From NCBI RefSeq assembly GCF_021391675.1, contig NZ_CP090096.1, positions 1,190,989 to 1,254,988 of the forward strand: a stretch of DNA of 64,000 bases, written 5' to 3'. The position numbers and the translations under genes were made by a program. The notes below the pieces were generated by a model. It had not been told where the DNA came from, ran no database searches, and worked only from the letters and a program-made list of their open reading frames with translations. This document shows positions 32,806 to 44,197 of the stretch, piece after piece. The stretch comes from Neorhizobium galegae. GTDB taxonomy: Bacteria; Pseudomonadota; Alphaproteobacteria; Rhizobiales; Rhizobiaceae. How positions within the stretch are numbered: the first letter of the stretch is position 1; each line of letters opens with the position of its first letter.

Positions 32806-32854
32806 AATATGTGCGCTAATTGACTTTTGTTCATATATCGCACATATTGTGCGA
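32806..32854. promoter_or_regulatory. PcaU/PcaR-type operator with three half-sites
   Basis: A perfect 17-bp palindrome TCGCACA-TAT-TGTGCGA lies at 32838-32854. A third copy of the half-site, AATATGTGCG (32806-32815), is an exact inverted match to CGCACATATT (32839-32848). One palindrome plus one extra repeat is the known layout of PcaU-type IclR sites in pca clusters. It overlaps a candidate plus-strand promoter, TTGACT (32820-32825) with CATATT (32843-32848) at 17-bp spacing, so autoregulation is likely. Confidence 0.7.
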
Positions 32855-32927
32855 ACTGGCGATGCGGAGCCTGCACATCCTCGCGGCTTCACATTGCGTC
32901 GACAAAGGGCGAGACACAGGGAAAACC

Positions 32928-33683
32928 ATGCAGGAAACGGATTTCGTCAGCGGCTTCGCGCGGGGCCTGAAGGTGATCGAGGCTTTTGGCGAAACGACGC
33001 CGCGGCTGGCGATCGCGGACGTGGCAAAGGCGACCGGGCTTGACCGGGCGACGGCCCGCCGTTGCCTGCTGACCTTGGCTGAACTTGGCTATGCCGATTA
33101 CGACGGAAAATTCTTCGTGTTGACGCCGAAGATTTTGCGGCTTGGCCATGCCTATCTCTCCGCCACCCCCCTGCCCCACATCGTCCAGCCTTTTCTCGAC
33201 AAGCTCGCCGAGGAGGTTCACCAGAGCGCATCCGCGAGCGTGCTCGACGGCACCGAGGTCGTTTATATCGCCCGCGCCTCGCAGAAGCGGGTGATGTCGA
33301 TCAACCTGATGCCCGGAAGCCGCCTGCCCGCCTATTGCGCTTCGATGGGCCGTGTCCTGCTGGCAGCCATGCCCGACAACGAAAGCTTGGCGCTCCTGAA
33401 ACAGAGCAACCTGAAATCCTTCACGCCCCGCACGCTGACCGACCCCATCCGACTGATGGAGGAATTTTCGCGCGTCCGCGAACAGGGTTTCGCGGTCATC
33501 GACCAGGAACTCGAACTCGGCCTCTGCTCGATCGCGGTGCCGCTGGAAAACGATCGCGGCCGGGTGGTCGCCGCGATCAATATCGGCGCGCCAGCAGCAA
33601 GCGTCCCTGCCGTCGAAATGGCGGATCGGTATCTGGAGCCGCTGAAGGGGGTTGCAAAGCTCCTGAAATCCCTGTTGCGCTGA
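32928..33683 (+). CDS. IclR-family regulator of pca genes (PcaR/PcaU type)
   Basis: A 251-residue protein. The N-terminal helix-turn-helix is LAIADVAKATGLDRATARRCLLTLAELGY, and the effector domain carries MPGSRLPAYCASMGRVLLAAMP and ELELGLCSIAVPLEN, patterns typical of the PcaR/PcaU/PobR IclR subgroup that binds 3-oxoadipate or protocatechuate. The ATG at 32928 follows AGGGAAAA. It is divergent from pcaIJF with the operator between them, which is the classic arrangement. Activation of pcaIJF is inferred from the family. Confidence 0.87.
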   Translation: MQETDFVSGFARGLKVIEAFGETTPRLAIADVAKATGLDRATARRCLLTLAELGYADYDGKFFVLTPKILRLGHAYLSATPLPHIVQPFLDKLAEEVHQSASASVLDGTEVVYIARASQKRVMSINLMPGSRLPAYCASMGRVLLAAMPDNESLALLKQSNLKSFTPRTLTDPIRLMEEFSRVREQGFAVIDQELELGLCSIAVPLENDRGRVVAAINIGAPAASVPAVEMADRYLEPLKGVAKLLKSLLR

Positions 33684-33768
33684 ACCCATCAGCGCCGTGA
33701 ATCGATGAGGCCGGATCGATTCAATCATGTCGTTGGACGGCAGAATCCGGACTTGCGATTCTGCAGGC

Positions 33769-34017
33769 ATGACCAACGAACCGCTTCTCCTCACCCGCCG
33801 CGACCCCGCCCGAAACATGGCCCGCTTTTACGTGCTTACCGTCGAGCCCGATCTTTTCGAGGGGGCGGCGCTCACCCGCAACTGGGGCCGTATCGGCACC
33901 AAGGGCCGTTTCCGCATCGATCTGTTCGGCTCGCGGCAGGAGGCGGAACGCCGACTGGTGGCGCTTGTCCGCAGCAAGGTGAAGCGGGGTTATCAGCAGA
34001 AAGCGGAGACCGACTGA
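33769..34017 (+). CDS. WGR domain-containing small protein
   Basis: An 82-residue stand-alone WGR domain: FYVLTVEPDLFEGAALTRNWGRIGTKGRFRIDLFGSRQEAERRL, with the Trp-Gly-Arg of NWGRIG. In larger proteins (PARP, MolR) WGR domains bind nucleic acid ends; free ones in rhizobia have no known function. An upstream in-frame ATG at 33727 would add 14 residues (MSLDGRIRTCDSAG) but the domain does not need them. It follows pcaR by 85 bp and may share its transcript. Confidence 0.75.
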   Translation: MTNEPLLLTRRDPARNMARFYVLTVEPDLFEGAALTRNWGRIGTKGRFRIDLFGSRQEAERRLVALVRSKVKRGYQQKAETD

Positions 34018-34080
34018 CAGCTCTCCATTTCGGGCAACCGCGTTTGTAGCATTGCCGATCTACGCCCGATCGATACCGCG

Positions 34081-36268
<2,188 letters not shown>

Positions 36269-36537
36269 AGACAACGAGTTGCGGCGCGGAGGTTCATCGC
36301 CGCCGCCGTGATGTCCCGGTGCTTTGGCTACCATTAGCAGGCGCTGGAGTGTCAGCGCAAGAAAATCAGGTGTCTCATCAAGGTCGCCCGTTCTCGTGTC
36401 GATGGTCGACATGTTGGGATGATATTTCACTATCCGGCGCATTCTTAAATTAAATAGTCTATTTCTTTTATAGAAAATATCTCACCCTTCCGTGCATCGA
36501 CTTTCGTGTCCTGCAACCGATGAGGGGAAGATCAACG

Positions 36538-37563
36538 ATGACATTGGTAAAAACTGTGAGAATGGCGCTGCTCAGCCTGCTTGCCTTCGGCACCATGAAC
36601 GGGGTGGTCGTGGCCCAGACGAACGCGCCCCTTCTTCCGAAGGTGCCGCCCGGGACGGTCCTGACGATCGGGGATCCGGTGACGCAAAAGGCGCTGGAAG
36701 TCTCAGGCTTGATCAAGGAGCTGTCGTTCGAAGTCAAATGGGCAAATATCAGTGGCGGCCCGCAAACCTCGGAAGCATTCCGCGCAAAGGCACTCGACGT
36801 CGGGTCAGTTGCAGAAATTCCCTCGATCTTCGCCAACTGGAACAACCTGCCCGTTCGCAACATCGCCTATCGCGAACGCCGCGACCCGATTGCCAATCCC
36901 ATCTACCGTTTCGGAGTGGCGCCAGGCGCCGGCATCAAGACGCTGGCCGATTTCCGCGGCAAGCGCATCGCCTTCAGCCCCGGCCAGGCCCAGGGAGCAC
37001 TCGTTCTCCGCGCACTCCATGCCGCAGGCCTCAAGAAAAGCGACGTCACGCTGGTAGAACTGCCGAGCACCGGCGACGTCTATCCGAAGGCGCTGGCCAG
37101 CAAACAGGTCGATGTGGCGCCGCTCGGGGGCGTCTACATCCGGCGCTACATCGCCCAGTACGGCTCAGATGGCGCGATGCTCGTCGAACACGGACTGCGC
37201 GATGATCCAGCTCACCTCTATGCACCGCAATGGGTGCTGGACGATCCGGCAAAGGCCGCGGCTCTCGCCGAATATGTCGGGCTCTGGGCACGTGCCACCG
37301 AGTGGGTGAACAAGAACCCGGAGATCTGGATCAAGGAATATTATGTCGGCCAGCAGGGTCTGAGCCAGGAAGACGGCGAGTTTCTCGTCAAGCTGACCGG
37401 GGAGCAGGTTGTTTCCGGAGATTGGAGCGAGGTGAAAAAGCGCCACCAGGAGACGATCAACCTGTTGGCGGCGGAGCTCGGCTACAAGCCCTTCGACGTG
37501 GAAAAGATCTTCGACAACCGGTTCGAAAAGACCGCCTCCGCCGCCTTGGCGAAGAGCCAGTAA
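36538..37563 (+). CDS. ABC transporter substrate-binding protein, sulfonate/nitrate/taurine type
   Basis: A 341-residue protein with a Sec signal (about residues 1-27, cut near VVA-QT). It has an SsuA/NrtA-like two-lobe fold: IGDPVTQKALEVSG at the first strand, then GVAPGAGIKTLADFRGKRIAFSPGQAQGALVLRAL, the usual ligand-loop pattern. The ATG at 36538 follows GAGGGGAAG. The 269 bp before it are AT-rich near 36445-36480 and probably contain the promoter, but I see no gene or clear operator there. First gene of a four-gene operon. Confidence 0.87.
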   Translation: MTLVKTVRMALLSLLAFGTMNGVVVAQTNAPLLPKVPPGTVLTIGDPVTQKALEVSGLIKELSFEVKWANISGGPQTSEAFRAKALDVGSVAEIPSIFANWNNLPVRNIAYRERRDPIANPIYRFGVAPGAGIKTLADFRGKRIAFSPGQAQGALVLRALHAAGLKKSDVTLVELPSTGDVYPKALASKQVDVAPLGGVYIRRYIAQYGSDGAMLVEHGLRDDPAHLYAPQWVLDDPAKAAALAEYVGLWARATEWVNKNPEIWIKEYYVGQQGLSQEDGEFLVKLTGEQVVSGDWSEVKKRHQETINLLAAELGYKPFDVEKIFDNRFEKTASAALAKSQ

Positions 37564-37596
37564 TCCCCCTGCATCATCCAAGAGGAGATCTGAAGC

Positions 37597-38478
37597 ATGG
37601 CAACCATTTGGGATGCGGATGAGGCGAAATCATCCCGGGCTTCCAGCCGTGAAAATGCATATACCGTTCCAGCCGTGGCGAGGCCCCGCACGTCCCGGAG
37701 CCGCCGTAGACTAGGACCGGGACCGGCGATACCCTTCGGACTGCAGATCGGGCCGGCATTGCTGGTGCTGCTCTGGGTGGCCGGCTCGGCACTCGGGTGG
37801 ATCGATCCGCGGATCCTGTCCGCCCCATGGACGGTCATCGAGGCCTTCGGAAGGCTCATCGAACAGGGGCGGCTGCAGGACAATTTCGTGACGTCGGCCA
37901 CACGCGCCCTGCTGGGCCTCAGCATCGGCCTCGTCATCGGCACGATCCTTGCCGTCACCGCCGGTCTTTCCCGGATCGGCGAAGCGCTGATCGACGGTCC
38001 CGTCCAGATCAAGCGTGCCATCCCGACGCTGGCTCTGATCCCCCTGCTGATCCTGTGGTTCGGCATCGGCGAGGGCATGAAGGTCACGACGATCGCCCTT
38101 GCCGTGATCATACCCATCTACATCCACACCCATAACGCCCTGCGCAGCATCGACAGCCGCTATGTCGAACTGGCCGAGACCCTGCGCATGAGCCAGAAGG
38201 ACTTCATCTTCCAGGTGGTGCTGCCCGGCGCATTGCCCGGCTTTCTCCTGGGCCTGCGGTTTGCCGTCACCCTCTGCTGGGTTTCGCTTGTCGTGGTCGA
38301 GCAGATCAACGCCACCAGCGGGCTCGGCTACATGATCGAACTCGCCCGCAACTATGGGCAAACCGATGTCATCCTCGTCGGCCTGGTCGTCTACGTGATG
38401 CTCGGCCTCGTCTCGGACGGTCTCGTCCGCCTGCTCGAACGGAGGGTCCTCTCATGGCGCCGCACTCTAGCCAACTGA
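37597..38478 (+). CDS. ABC transporter permease, SsuC type
   Basis: A 293-residue inner-membrane protein with about six hydrophobic segments after a 45-residue polar N-terminus. The EAA loop that touches the ATPase is VELAETLRMSQKDFIFQVVLPGALPGFLLGLR. It overlaps the ATPase gene by 25 bp. The ribosome site is GAGGAG. With its neighbours it forms a sulfonate/nitrate-class importer. Confidence 0.88.
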   Translation: MATIWDADEAKSSRASSRENAYTVPAVARPRTSRSRRRLGPGPAIPFGLQIGPALLVLLWVAGSALGWIDPRILSAPWTVIEAFGRLIEQGRLQDNFVTSATRALLGLSIGLVIGTILAVTAGLSRIGEALIDGPVQIKRAIPTLALIPLLILWFGIGEGMKVTTIALAVIIPIYIHTHNALRSIDSRYVELAETLRMSQKDFIFQVVLPGALPGFLLGLRFAVTLCWVSLVVVEQINATSGLGYMIELARNYGQTDVILVGLVVYVMLGLVSDGLVRLLERRVLSWRRTLAN

Positions 38479-39203
38479 AATCCGCATCCAGAACCGTGCA
38501 TGTCAGGAACCTCATGCGCCGGTTCGCCACCAAGACGATCCTGGATCGCGTGGATCTCGACATCGCCGAAGGGGAATTCGTTGCCCTGCTCGGCAGGAGC
38601 GGCTCCGGCAAAAGCACCTTCCTCAAGGCACTCGCCGGCCTCGATCACGACGTTGAGGGAACCGGGACGCTTGAAACTCCGGACAATCTCTCGGTGGTTT
38701 TCCAGGATGCCCGTCTTCTGCCCTGGCGCACAGTCATCCAGAACGTCACGCTCGGTCTGCCGGGGGCTGCCGGGCAGGAAGCAGGCAGAAAGGCATTGGC
38801 CGAGGTAGGCCTCGAGGGGCGCGAGGCGGCCTGGCCCAACCAGCTCTCGGGCGGCGAGCAGCAGAGGGTCGCCCTTGCACGCTCGCTGGTCCGCCAGCCG
38901 TCCCTGCTTCTGGCCGACGAGCCGTTCGGCGCCCTCGACGCACTGACGCGACTGAAGATGCACGACCTGCTGCGGGAATTGTGCGCAAGGCACCGGCCGG
39001 CCGTGTTGCTCGTCACCCACGACGTCGACGAGGCAATCTCGCTCGCCGACCGGATACTGGTTCTCGACGAGGGCCATCTGATCGAGGACCTGCGGATCGA
39101 TCTGCCGACGCCGTGCGATCACGGCGATCCGCGCTTCGCAAAGATTCGCACCCAGCTTTTGAGCCGCCTCGGGGTTGAAACTCCCGGACGGCGAGCCGCC
39201 TGA
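38454..39203 (+). CDS. ABC transporter ATP-binding protein, SsuB type
   Basis: A 249-residue ATPase. Walker A is GRSGSGKST, the Q-loop FQDARLLPW, the signature LSGGEQQRVALARSL, Walker B LLLADEPFGALDA and the switch His THDVDEA. The NrtD/SsuB pattern is clear. It starts inside the permease gene (25-bp overlap), with GGAGGGT upstream. Confidence 0.9.
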   Translation: MAPHSSQLKSASRTVHVRNLMRRFATKTILDRVDLDIAEGEFVALLGRSGSGKSTFLKALAGLDHDVEGTGTLETPDNLSVVFQDARLLPWRTVIQNVTLGLPGAAGQEAGRKALAEVGLEGREAAWPNQLSGGEQQRVALARSLVRQPSLLLADEPFGALDALTRLKMHDLLRELCARHRPAVLLVTHDVDEAISLADRILVLDEGHLIEDLRIDLPTPCDHGDPRFAKIRTQLLSRLGVETPGRRAA

Positions 39204-39275
39204 AATCCAACGGAAGTTGTCATCATGACCAGCAAGGGTCAGCTCAATCTCAACGCCTCGAACGGGGACACGTCA

Positions 39276-40652
39276 ATGAGTAAACAGAAGAGACAAATGC
39301 GGCTTGGGGCCTTCATCATGGCGACGGGCCATCATGTGGCAGCCTGGCGCCATCCGGCCTCGCAGGCCGACGCGGGACTGAATATCGATCACTACCGCGA
39401 ACTGGCGCAGACGGCGGAACGGGGCAAGTTCGATCTGGTCTTCGTGGCCGACAGTCCGGCCGGCTGGGAGCGCGCCAAGGACCCGGAGGCGCTTCGGCGT
39501 TCCTCGCAGGGTGCCCATTTCGAACCGGTGACCCTGTGGGCCGCGCTGTCGCAGGCCACGAGCCATATCGGCTTCGTCGCCACCGCATCCACCACCTATG
39601 AGGATCCTTATCTTCTGGCCCGCAAATTCGCCTCGCTCGACTATATCTCCAAGGGCCGGGCGGCTTGGAACGTGGTGACGACGGGCGCGGACGTTTCCAA
39701 GAACTTCTCCATCCCGGGCCATCCCGCCCACGCCGACCGCTACGCGCGCGCCGAGGAATTCGTCGACCTGGTGAAAGGGCTGTGGGATAGTTACGAGGAT
39801 GATGCCTTTATCCACGACAAGGAAAGCGGCGTCTATCTCGACCCGGACAAGGTGCATCTCGTCGACCACAAGGGTCAGTTCTTCTCGGTCACCGGTCCGC
39901 TCAATGTCGGCCGTCCCGTGCAGGGCTACCCGGTCATCGTCCAGGCCGGCGCATCGGAGCCGGGCCGAGAGCTGGCCGCCCGAACCGCCGAGATGATCTT
40001 CACAGCAAACCAGACGCTCGAGGACGCCCAGGAATTCTATTCCGACGTCAAGGGACGGCTTGCCCGCTATGGGCGCAGCCAGGACGATCTCTTGATCAGT
40101 CCCGGCATATTTCCCGTTCTCGGCGGCACCGAAAGGCAAGCACAGGAGAACTACGACTATATCCAGTCGCTCGTTCACCCCTCGATCGCCTGGAATATCC
40201 TCGCCCGCCACTACAAGGGCGTCGACCTTTCCGGTTATTCGCTGGACGATCCCGCTCCGCCCCTGCCGCAGGATACGGAGCTCAACAAGAGCCGGCTCAA
40301 GCTGGTCACCGATCTGGTATCGCGAAACAATCTGACGCTGCGCCAGTTCTATCTGGCCGTCGCGACCGCCCGCGGCCATCGCACGGTGATCGGCACGCCG
40401 GAACAGATTGCCGACGCGATGCAGCAATGGTTCGAGAATGGCGCTGCCGACGCCTTCAATATCATGCCGCCGATCCTGCCCGCCGGATTGACGGACTTCG
40501 TCGATCAGGTCGTGCCGATCCTGCGCAAGCGCGGCCTTTTCCGGCATGAATATGAAGGAACGACCCTGCGGGAGAACCTCGGTCTCAAGCGCCCGCAGAA
40601 CGGCTTCGTGCTTCAGTCACAGCTTGAGCCGGAGGCTCGGGCAGCCGTATAA
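39276..40652 (+). CDS. LLM-class flavin monooxygenase (NtaA/SnaA/DszA family)
   Basis: About 458 residues of a bacterial-luciferase-like FMN-dependent oxygenase. MRLGAFIMATGHHVAAWRHP near the start, SHIGFVATASTTYEDPYLLARKFASLDYISKGRAAWNVVT and SEPGRELAARTAEMIF are hallmarks of the nitrilotriacetate/sulfone monooxygenase branch. It needs reduced FMN from a separate reductase, which is not in the operon. Coupled to a sulfonate-type transporter, it probably frees sulfur (or amine) from an organic compound. ATG 39276 has GGGGA upstream; ATG 39225 is the alternative, adding 17 residues. Confidence 0.87.
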   Translation: MSKQKRQMRLGAFIMATGHHVAAWRHPASQADAGLNIDHYRELAQTAERGKFDLVFVADSPAGWERAKDPEALRRSSQGAHFEPVTLWAALSQATSHIGFVATASTTYEDPYLLARKFASLDYISKGRAAWNVVTTGADVSKNFSIPGHPAHADRYARAEEFVDLVKGLWDSYEDDAFIHDKESGVYLDPDKVHLVDHKGQFFSVTGPLNVGRPVQGYPVIVQAGASEPGRELAARTAEMIFTANQTLEDAQEFYSDVKGRLARYGRSQDDLLISPGIFPVLGGTERQAQENYDYIQSLVHPSIAWNILARHYKGVDLSGYSLDDPAPPLPQDTELNKSRLKLVTDLVSRNNLTLRQFYLAVATARGHRTVIGTPEQIADAMQQWFENGAADAFNIMPPILPAGLTDFVDQVVPILRKRGLFRHEYEGTTLRENLGLKRPQNGFVLQSQLEPEARAAV

Positions 40653-40752
40653 ATGCCCCGACCATGTTAAATCTCCTGGCCTTGAAGATGGCGGCATTGC
40701 CAATACTTCTCGGCCAGGACCTTTCGTTGGTCTCTTCCCCGGCAGATTTCGC

Positions 40753-42311
40753 TCAGGCGCTCAATGCCCGCTTACGGTCGTTGACGAAGCCGATCACTTC
40801 CGATTGAGGCATTGCCTTGCCGAAGATATAGCCCTGCCCGATATCGCAGCCCTGGCCAAGGAAGTAGGCAAGCTGGGCGTTCTCCTCGATCCCTTCGACC
40901 GTGGTCTTGAGGTTGAGACTGCGGCCTAAGCCAAGCACCGCGTCAATGATTTTGGCGTTCTTGTCGTTATGGGTGAAGCTCGACACAAAGCTCTTGTCGA
41001 TCTTGATCTTGTCGAACTTGAAGCGCGCCAACTGCGCCAGGCTTGAATATCCGGTTCCGAAATCATCGAGCGCCACCTGGATGCCGGCGGCATGGAATTG
41101 CTCGATCGTCGCGGCGGCAAGGTGGGGTCGTCGATCAGAGCGTTCTCGGTGATCTCGATTTCCAGCCTGGACGACTGTAGGCCCGTCTGCTGCAGGATGT
41201 GGAGAACACGGCTCGCGAGCAGCCTGTCTTCCATCTGGACAGGCGAGACGTTGAAGGAGAGCGACAATGTTCCCGGCCAAAGCCGCGCGTCGCTGCAGGC
41301 TTTCGACAGAAGCTTCTCGAAGAGCGTGGTAATGAGGCCGGTCTCTTCGGCCACGCCAATGAAGTGTTGTGGTGAAACAAACACGCCGTCCTTGTTCCAC
41401 CTGGCAAGCGCTTCGAAACCGCAGAGTTCACCCGTCCTGAGATTGATCAGCGGCTGGTAGAACGGATCGATCTTGCCCTCGTCGATGGCGCGGCGAAGGT
41501 CGCCTTCGAGTTTGGCACGCTCAGAGACCTTCTCCTGCATTTCAGGCTGGAACAGGGAATATTGATTGTGACCCCGGCTCTTCGCCTCGTATAGCGCGAC
41601 GTCCGACCGATGGCAGACTTCCTCAAGCGAGTTGCCGTGGTCCGGCAGGCGCGCATAACCGACGCTGGCACCGACCTCGGTTAGCAGGGTACCGATGCGG
41701 ACCGGCCGGGAAATCGAATGAATGAGCAGCTGCGCGAAGAGCTCCTCTTTCTCCGGCGAGAGGTTGCGAGCCACGGCGACGAACTCGTCGCCGCCGAAAC
41801 GGAAGACACATTCGTATTCAGCCAATGCGCAGATGCGCCGCGACACTTCCTTCAACAGAACATCGCCGCCCTGGTGGCCGAGAAGGTCATTGACCTTCTT
41901 GAAACCGTCGAGATCTATCGAAAACACCGTTGCGGTCTGCGGTCCGATATCCTCGCCTGTTTCCTGCAGCTTTTCATCGGGGTGCGAAAGGACGAACCTG
42001 TCGAAGGCATAGCGGTTGGGAAGTTTCGTCAGATGATCGTGCGTGGCGATATGGTCAGCCTCATCGAAGGCCTTCCGGCGATTCATCATTTCATTGCGCA
42101 TATCGAGAATGCGCAGCACCGAATAGGCAAAGCTCGCAAGACCGGCAACGATCAGTACGATGATGATGAGGTGGGCTTTTCCCGCACTGACCGACTGAAC
42201 CAGCCTCAGCAGCAGATCGTCATAGGCTATACAACCGACGAGCAACAGCATCGCGGCGGCGGCAACCTCCACCAGCTGCCTGCCGGCCTTGCTTTCCAGA
42301 AAGTCCTTCAT
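40753..42311 (-). pseudogene. Frameshifted GGDEF-EAL (diguanylate cyclase/phosphodiesterase) gene
   Basis: From the ATG at 42311 the frame encodes two membrane helices (about residues 13-35 and 48-68), a GGDEF domain (TKLPNR; RFGGDEF) and most of an EAL domain (FEALARW, ITENALIDDPTL). At about 41118 the frame breaks: the protein runs on in a wrong frame to 40926, while the natural continuation (AAATIEQFHAAGIQVALDDFGTGYSS to KRALSA) is in the next frame and ends at 40753. Insertion of one base (a G in the minus-strand TTG-GCC) restores both. The EAL domain loses its DDFGTGYSS metal motif, so phosphodiesterase activity should be lost unless the break is a sequencing error or slippage. Confidence 0.82.
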
Positions 42312-42508
42312 CTACCCCTCCACCCCGGCGATCCTAGGATAAATGATTAAAGGATTTGTTATTCAGAGTTGTAGAAGCGCGCCTTACAGCTGCACCGACG
42401 GCCGCAAACGGCGTGAGTTTTGGATTCGAACTGCGACGGACATCTGCTGATCGGCAACGCAGGCGCTCCGTTCGGCTGAAGCCGAAGGAACGACCGGCTC
42501 TGGCGGCA

Positions 42509-44197
42509 TCAATTGACGTCGTGCCGGGCTATTGCGCCTCTAAGCGCCTCTGACAGCTCGGCCAGCCGGTAGGGTTTGCGCAGAATCTTGATGCCTTGCG
42601 CCTCTGCCGCTTGCTTGGTCACCTCGGAATATCCGCTCGTCAACAGGATCGGCAGGTCCATGCGGCGCGCTCGAATTTCCTTTGCCAGTTCCACGCCGTT
42701 CATTCCTCCGGGCATCATGACGTCCGAGAACACCAAGTCGACCCGCCGCCCGTTCGCAAGAGCGCCCAGAGCGCCGGCCGCTGTTGCAGCCCGCACCACC
42801 TGAAAACCAAGATCCTCCAGCATCTCGCTGACAAGAGCCGCGACTTCGTCGTCGTCTTCAACCAGCAGAACGCTGCCCGCCGACGCCGGACGGCGGCGCG
42901 CGACGTGCAGATCCACCAGGTGGTGCTGATCCGGTCCGGGCTGCTTCGAGGAACGGGGCAACATCAGGGTTATCTTCGTCCCTCGGCCGATTTCGCTTTC
43001 GATCTCTATCCTGCCGCCGGATTGCTGGACGAAACCATGCACCTGCGCGAGGCCAAGGCCAGACCCCTTGCCGATATCCTTCGTGGTAAAGAACGGCTCG
43101 AACACGCGCGCCTGCACCTCGCGGGTCATTCCGGAGCCGTTGTCGCTGACGGAAAGGCGGACGAAGTCTTTCGTGGAGCCGCCTTGATCCAGGAGCGGAA
43201 CATTTTCCGCGCGGATTTCGATCGTGCCTCCTCTCGGCATCGCGTCACGGGCGTTGACCGCAAGGTTGAGAACAACAAGTTCCAGCTCGCTTGCGTCAAC
43301 CTCGACCGGCCACAGGTCGGGCGAGAACTCGAGCGTGACATGGACATCGCCCCTCAGGCTGCGGTCGAGCAGCTCGCGCATCCCTCCGATCTGGCGGGCC
43401 AGATCGATCGTCTGCGGCTGCAGTTCCTGACGTCGGGAAAAAGCCAGAAGCTGCCGTGTCAGGCCCGCTCCGCGTTCGGCGGCCTGACGCATCCCGTCCA
43501 TCAACCGTTTGCGCCTGGCTGGGTCCGTCTGGCGGTCGAGCATTTCCAGCCCGCCGGAAATGACCATCAGTAGATTGTTGAAATCGTGAGCGACGCCCCC
43601 GGTTAACTGACCGATGGCTTCAATCTTTTGAGCCTGCCGAAGCTTCTCCTCCACATGCGCACGCACCGTCATCTGGTCGCGCAGGGCCTCGTTGGCGGCT
43701 TTGAGCTCCTGGGTACGCAAAATGACCTGCTTCTCGAGCTCCTGCGCGGCCTGCTCGCGCTCCGCCAGCAGTCCACGCAACTCCAACTGCCGGGCTCTCG
43801 CACGAAGCGCCGATTGTATCGTGCTGACAAGGGTCTGGGCCTGGACCGGCCGTTCCAGGAGAGCCACGTTGCGCAAAGAGTTGATCAGTCTTTGCCGCCA
43901 CGCCTCGATGCCGGTCTGCTCCTGACGGCTGGTCAGCAGGATGAAGGGAAGATCCGACCACGGCGGCTGGTCCGCCACCCATTTGAACAGGAGGCTCGCG
44001 TCTTTTCCAAACAGGGCTTCTTCAGCAATAAACGCGGCTGCAGCACCGGCCTGCAGCGCTGCCACAAGGCTGCGAAGATCGCCGCAGGTCTTTGCCGCGA
44101 TGCCGCTCCGGCTGAGCAAGCCGACCGAGGCGGCCGCATCTCTGCCGACCGGCGCAAAGACAATAACAGGTTCCAGTTGGTCTTCACCTTGCGCCAT
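42509..44197 (-). CDS. Hybrid histidine kinase with degenerate N-terminal receiver and C-terminal receiver
   Basis: A 562-residue cytoplasmic protein. Residues 1-130 look like a receiver fold without the acceptor Asp (AFIAEEALFG at the place). A coiled coil (about 135-190) leads to HisKA with His204 (GGVAHDFNNLL), then the HATPase (NLAVNARDAMP, DNGSGM, GKGSGLGLAQV), then a C-terminal receiver with Asp492 (VFSDVMMPGG) and Lys541 (LRKPYR). There are no membrane helices. Its start overlaps the end of the KaiC-like gene by 14 bp, so both are made together and probably work in one signalling unit. Confidence 0.9.
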   Translation of the reverse strand: MAQGEDQLEPVIVFAPVGRDAAASVGLLSRSGIAAKTCGDLRSLVAALQAGAAAAFIAEEALFGKDASLLFKWVADQPPWSDLPFILLTSRQEQTGIEAWRQRLINSLRNVALLERPVQAQTLVSTIQSALRARARQLELRGLLAEREQAAQELEKQVILRTQELKAANEALRDQMTVRAHVEEKLRQAQKIEAIGQLTGGVAHDFNNLLMVISGGLEMLDRQTDPARRKRLMDGMRQAAERGAGLTRQLLAFSRRQELQPQTIDLARQIGGMRELLDRSLRGDVHVTLEFSPDLWPVEVDASELELVVLNLAVNARDAMPRGGTIEIRAENVPLLDQGGSTKDFVRLSVSDNGSGMTREVQARVFEPFFTTKDIGKGSGLGLAQVHGFVQQSGGRIEIESEIGRGTKITLMLPRSSKQPGPDQHHLVDLHVARRRPASAGSVLLVEDDDEVAALVSEMLEDLGFQVVRAATAAGALGALANGRRVDLVFSDVMMPGGMNGVELAKEIRARRMDLPILLTSGYSEVTKQAAEAQGIKILRKPYRLAELSEALRGAIARHDVN

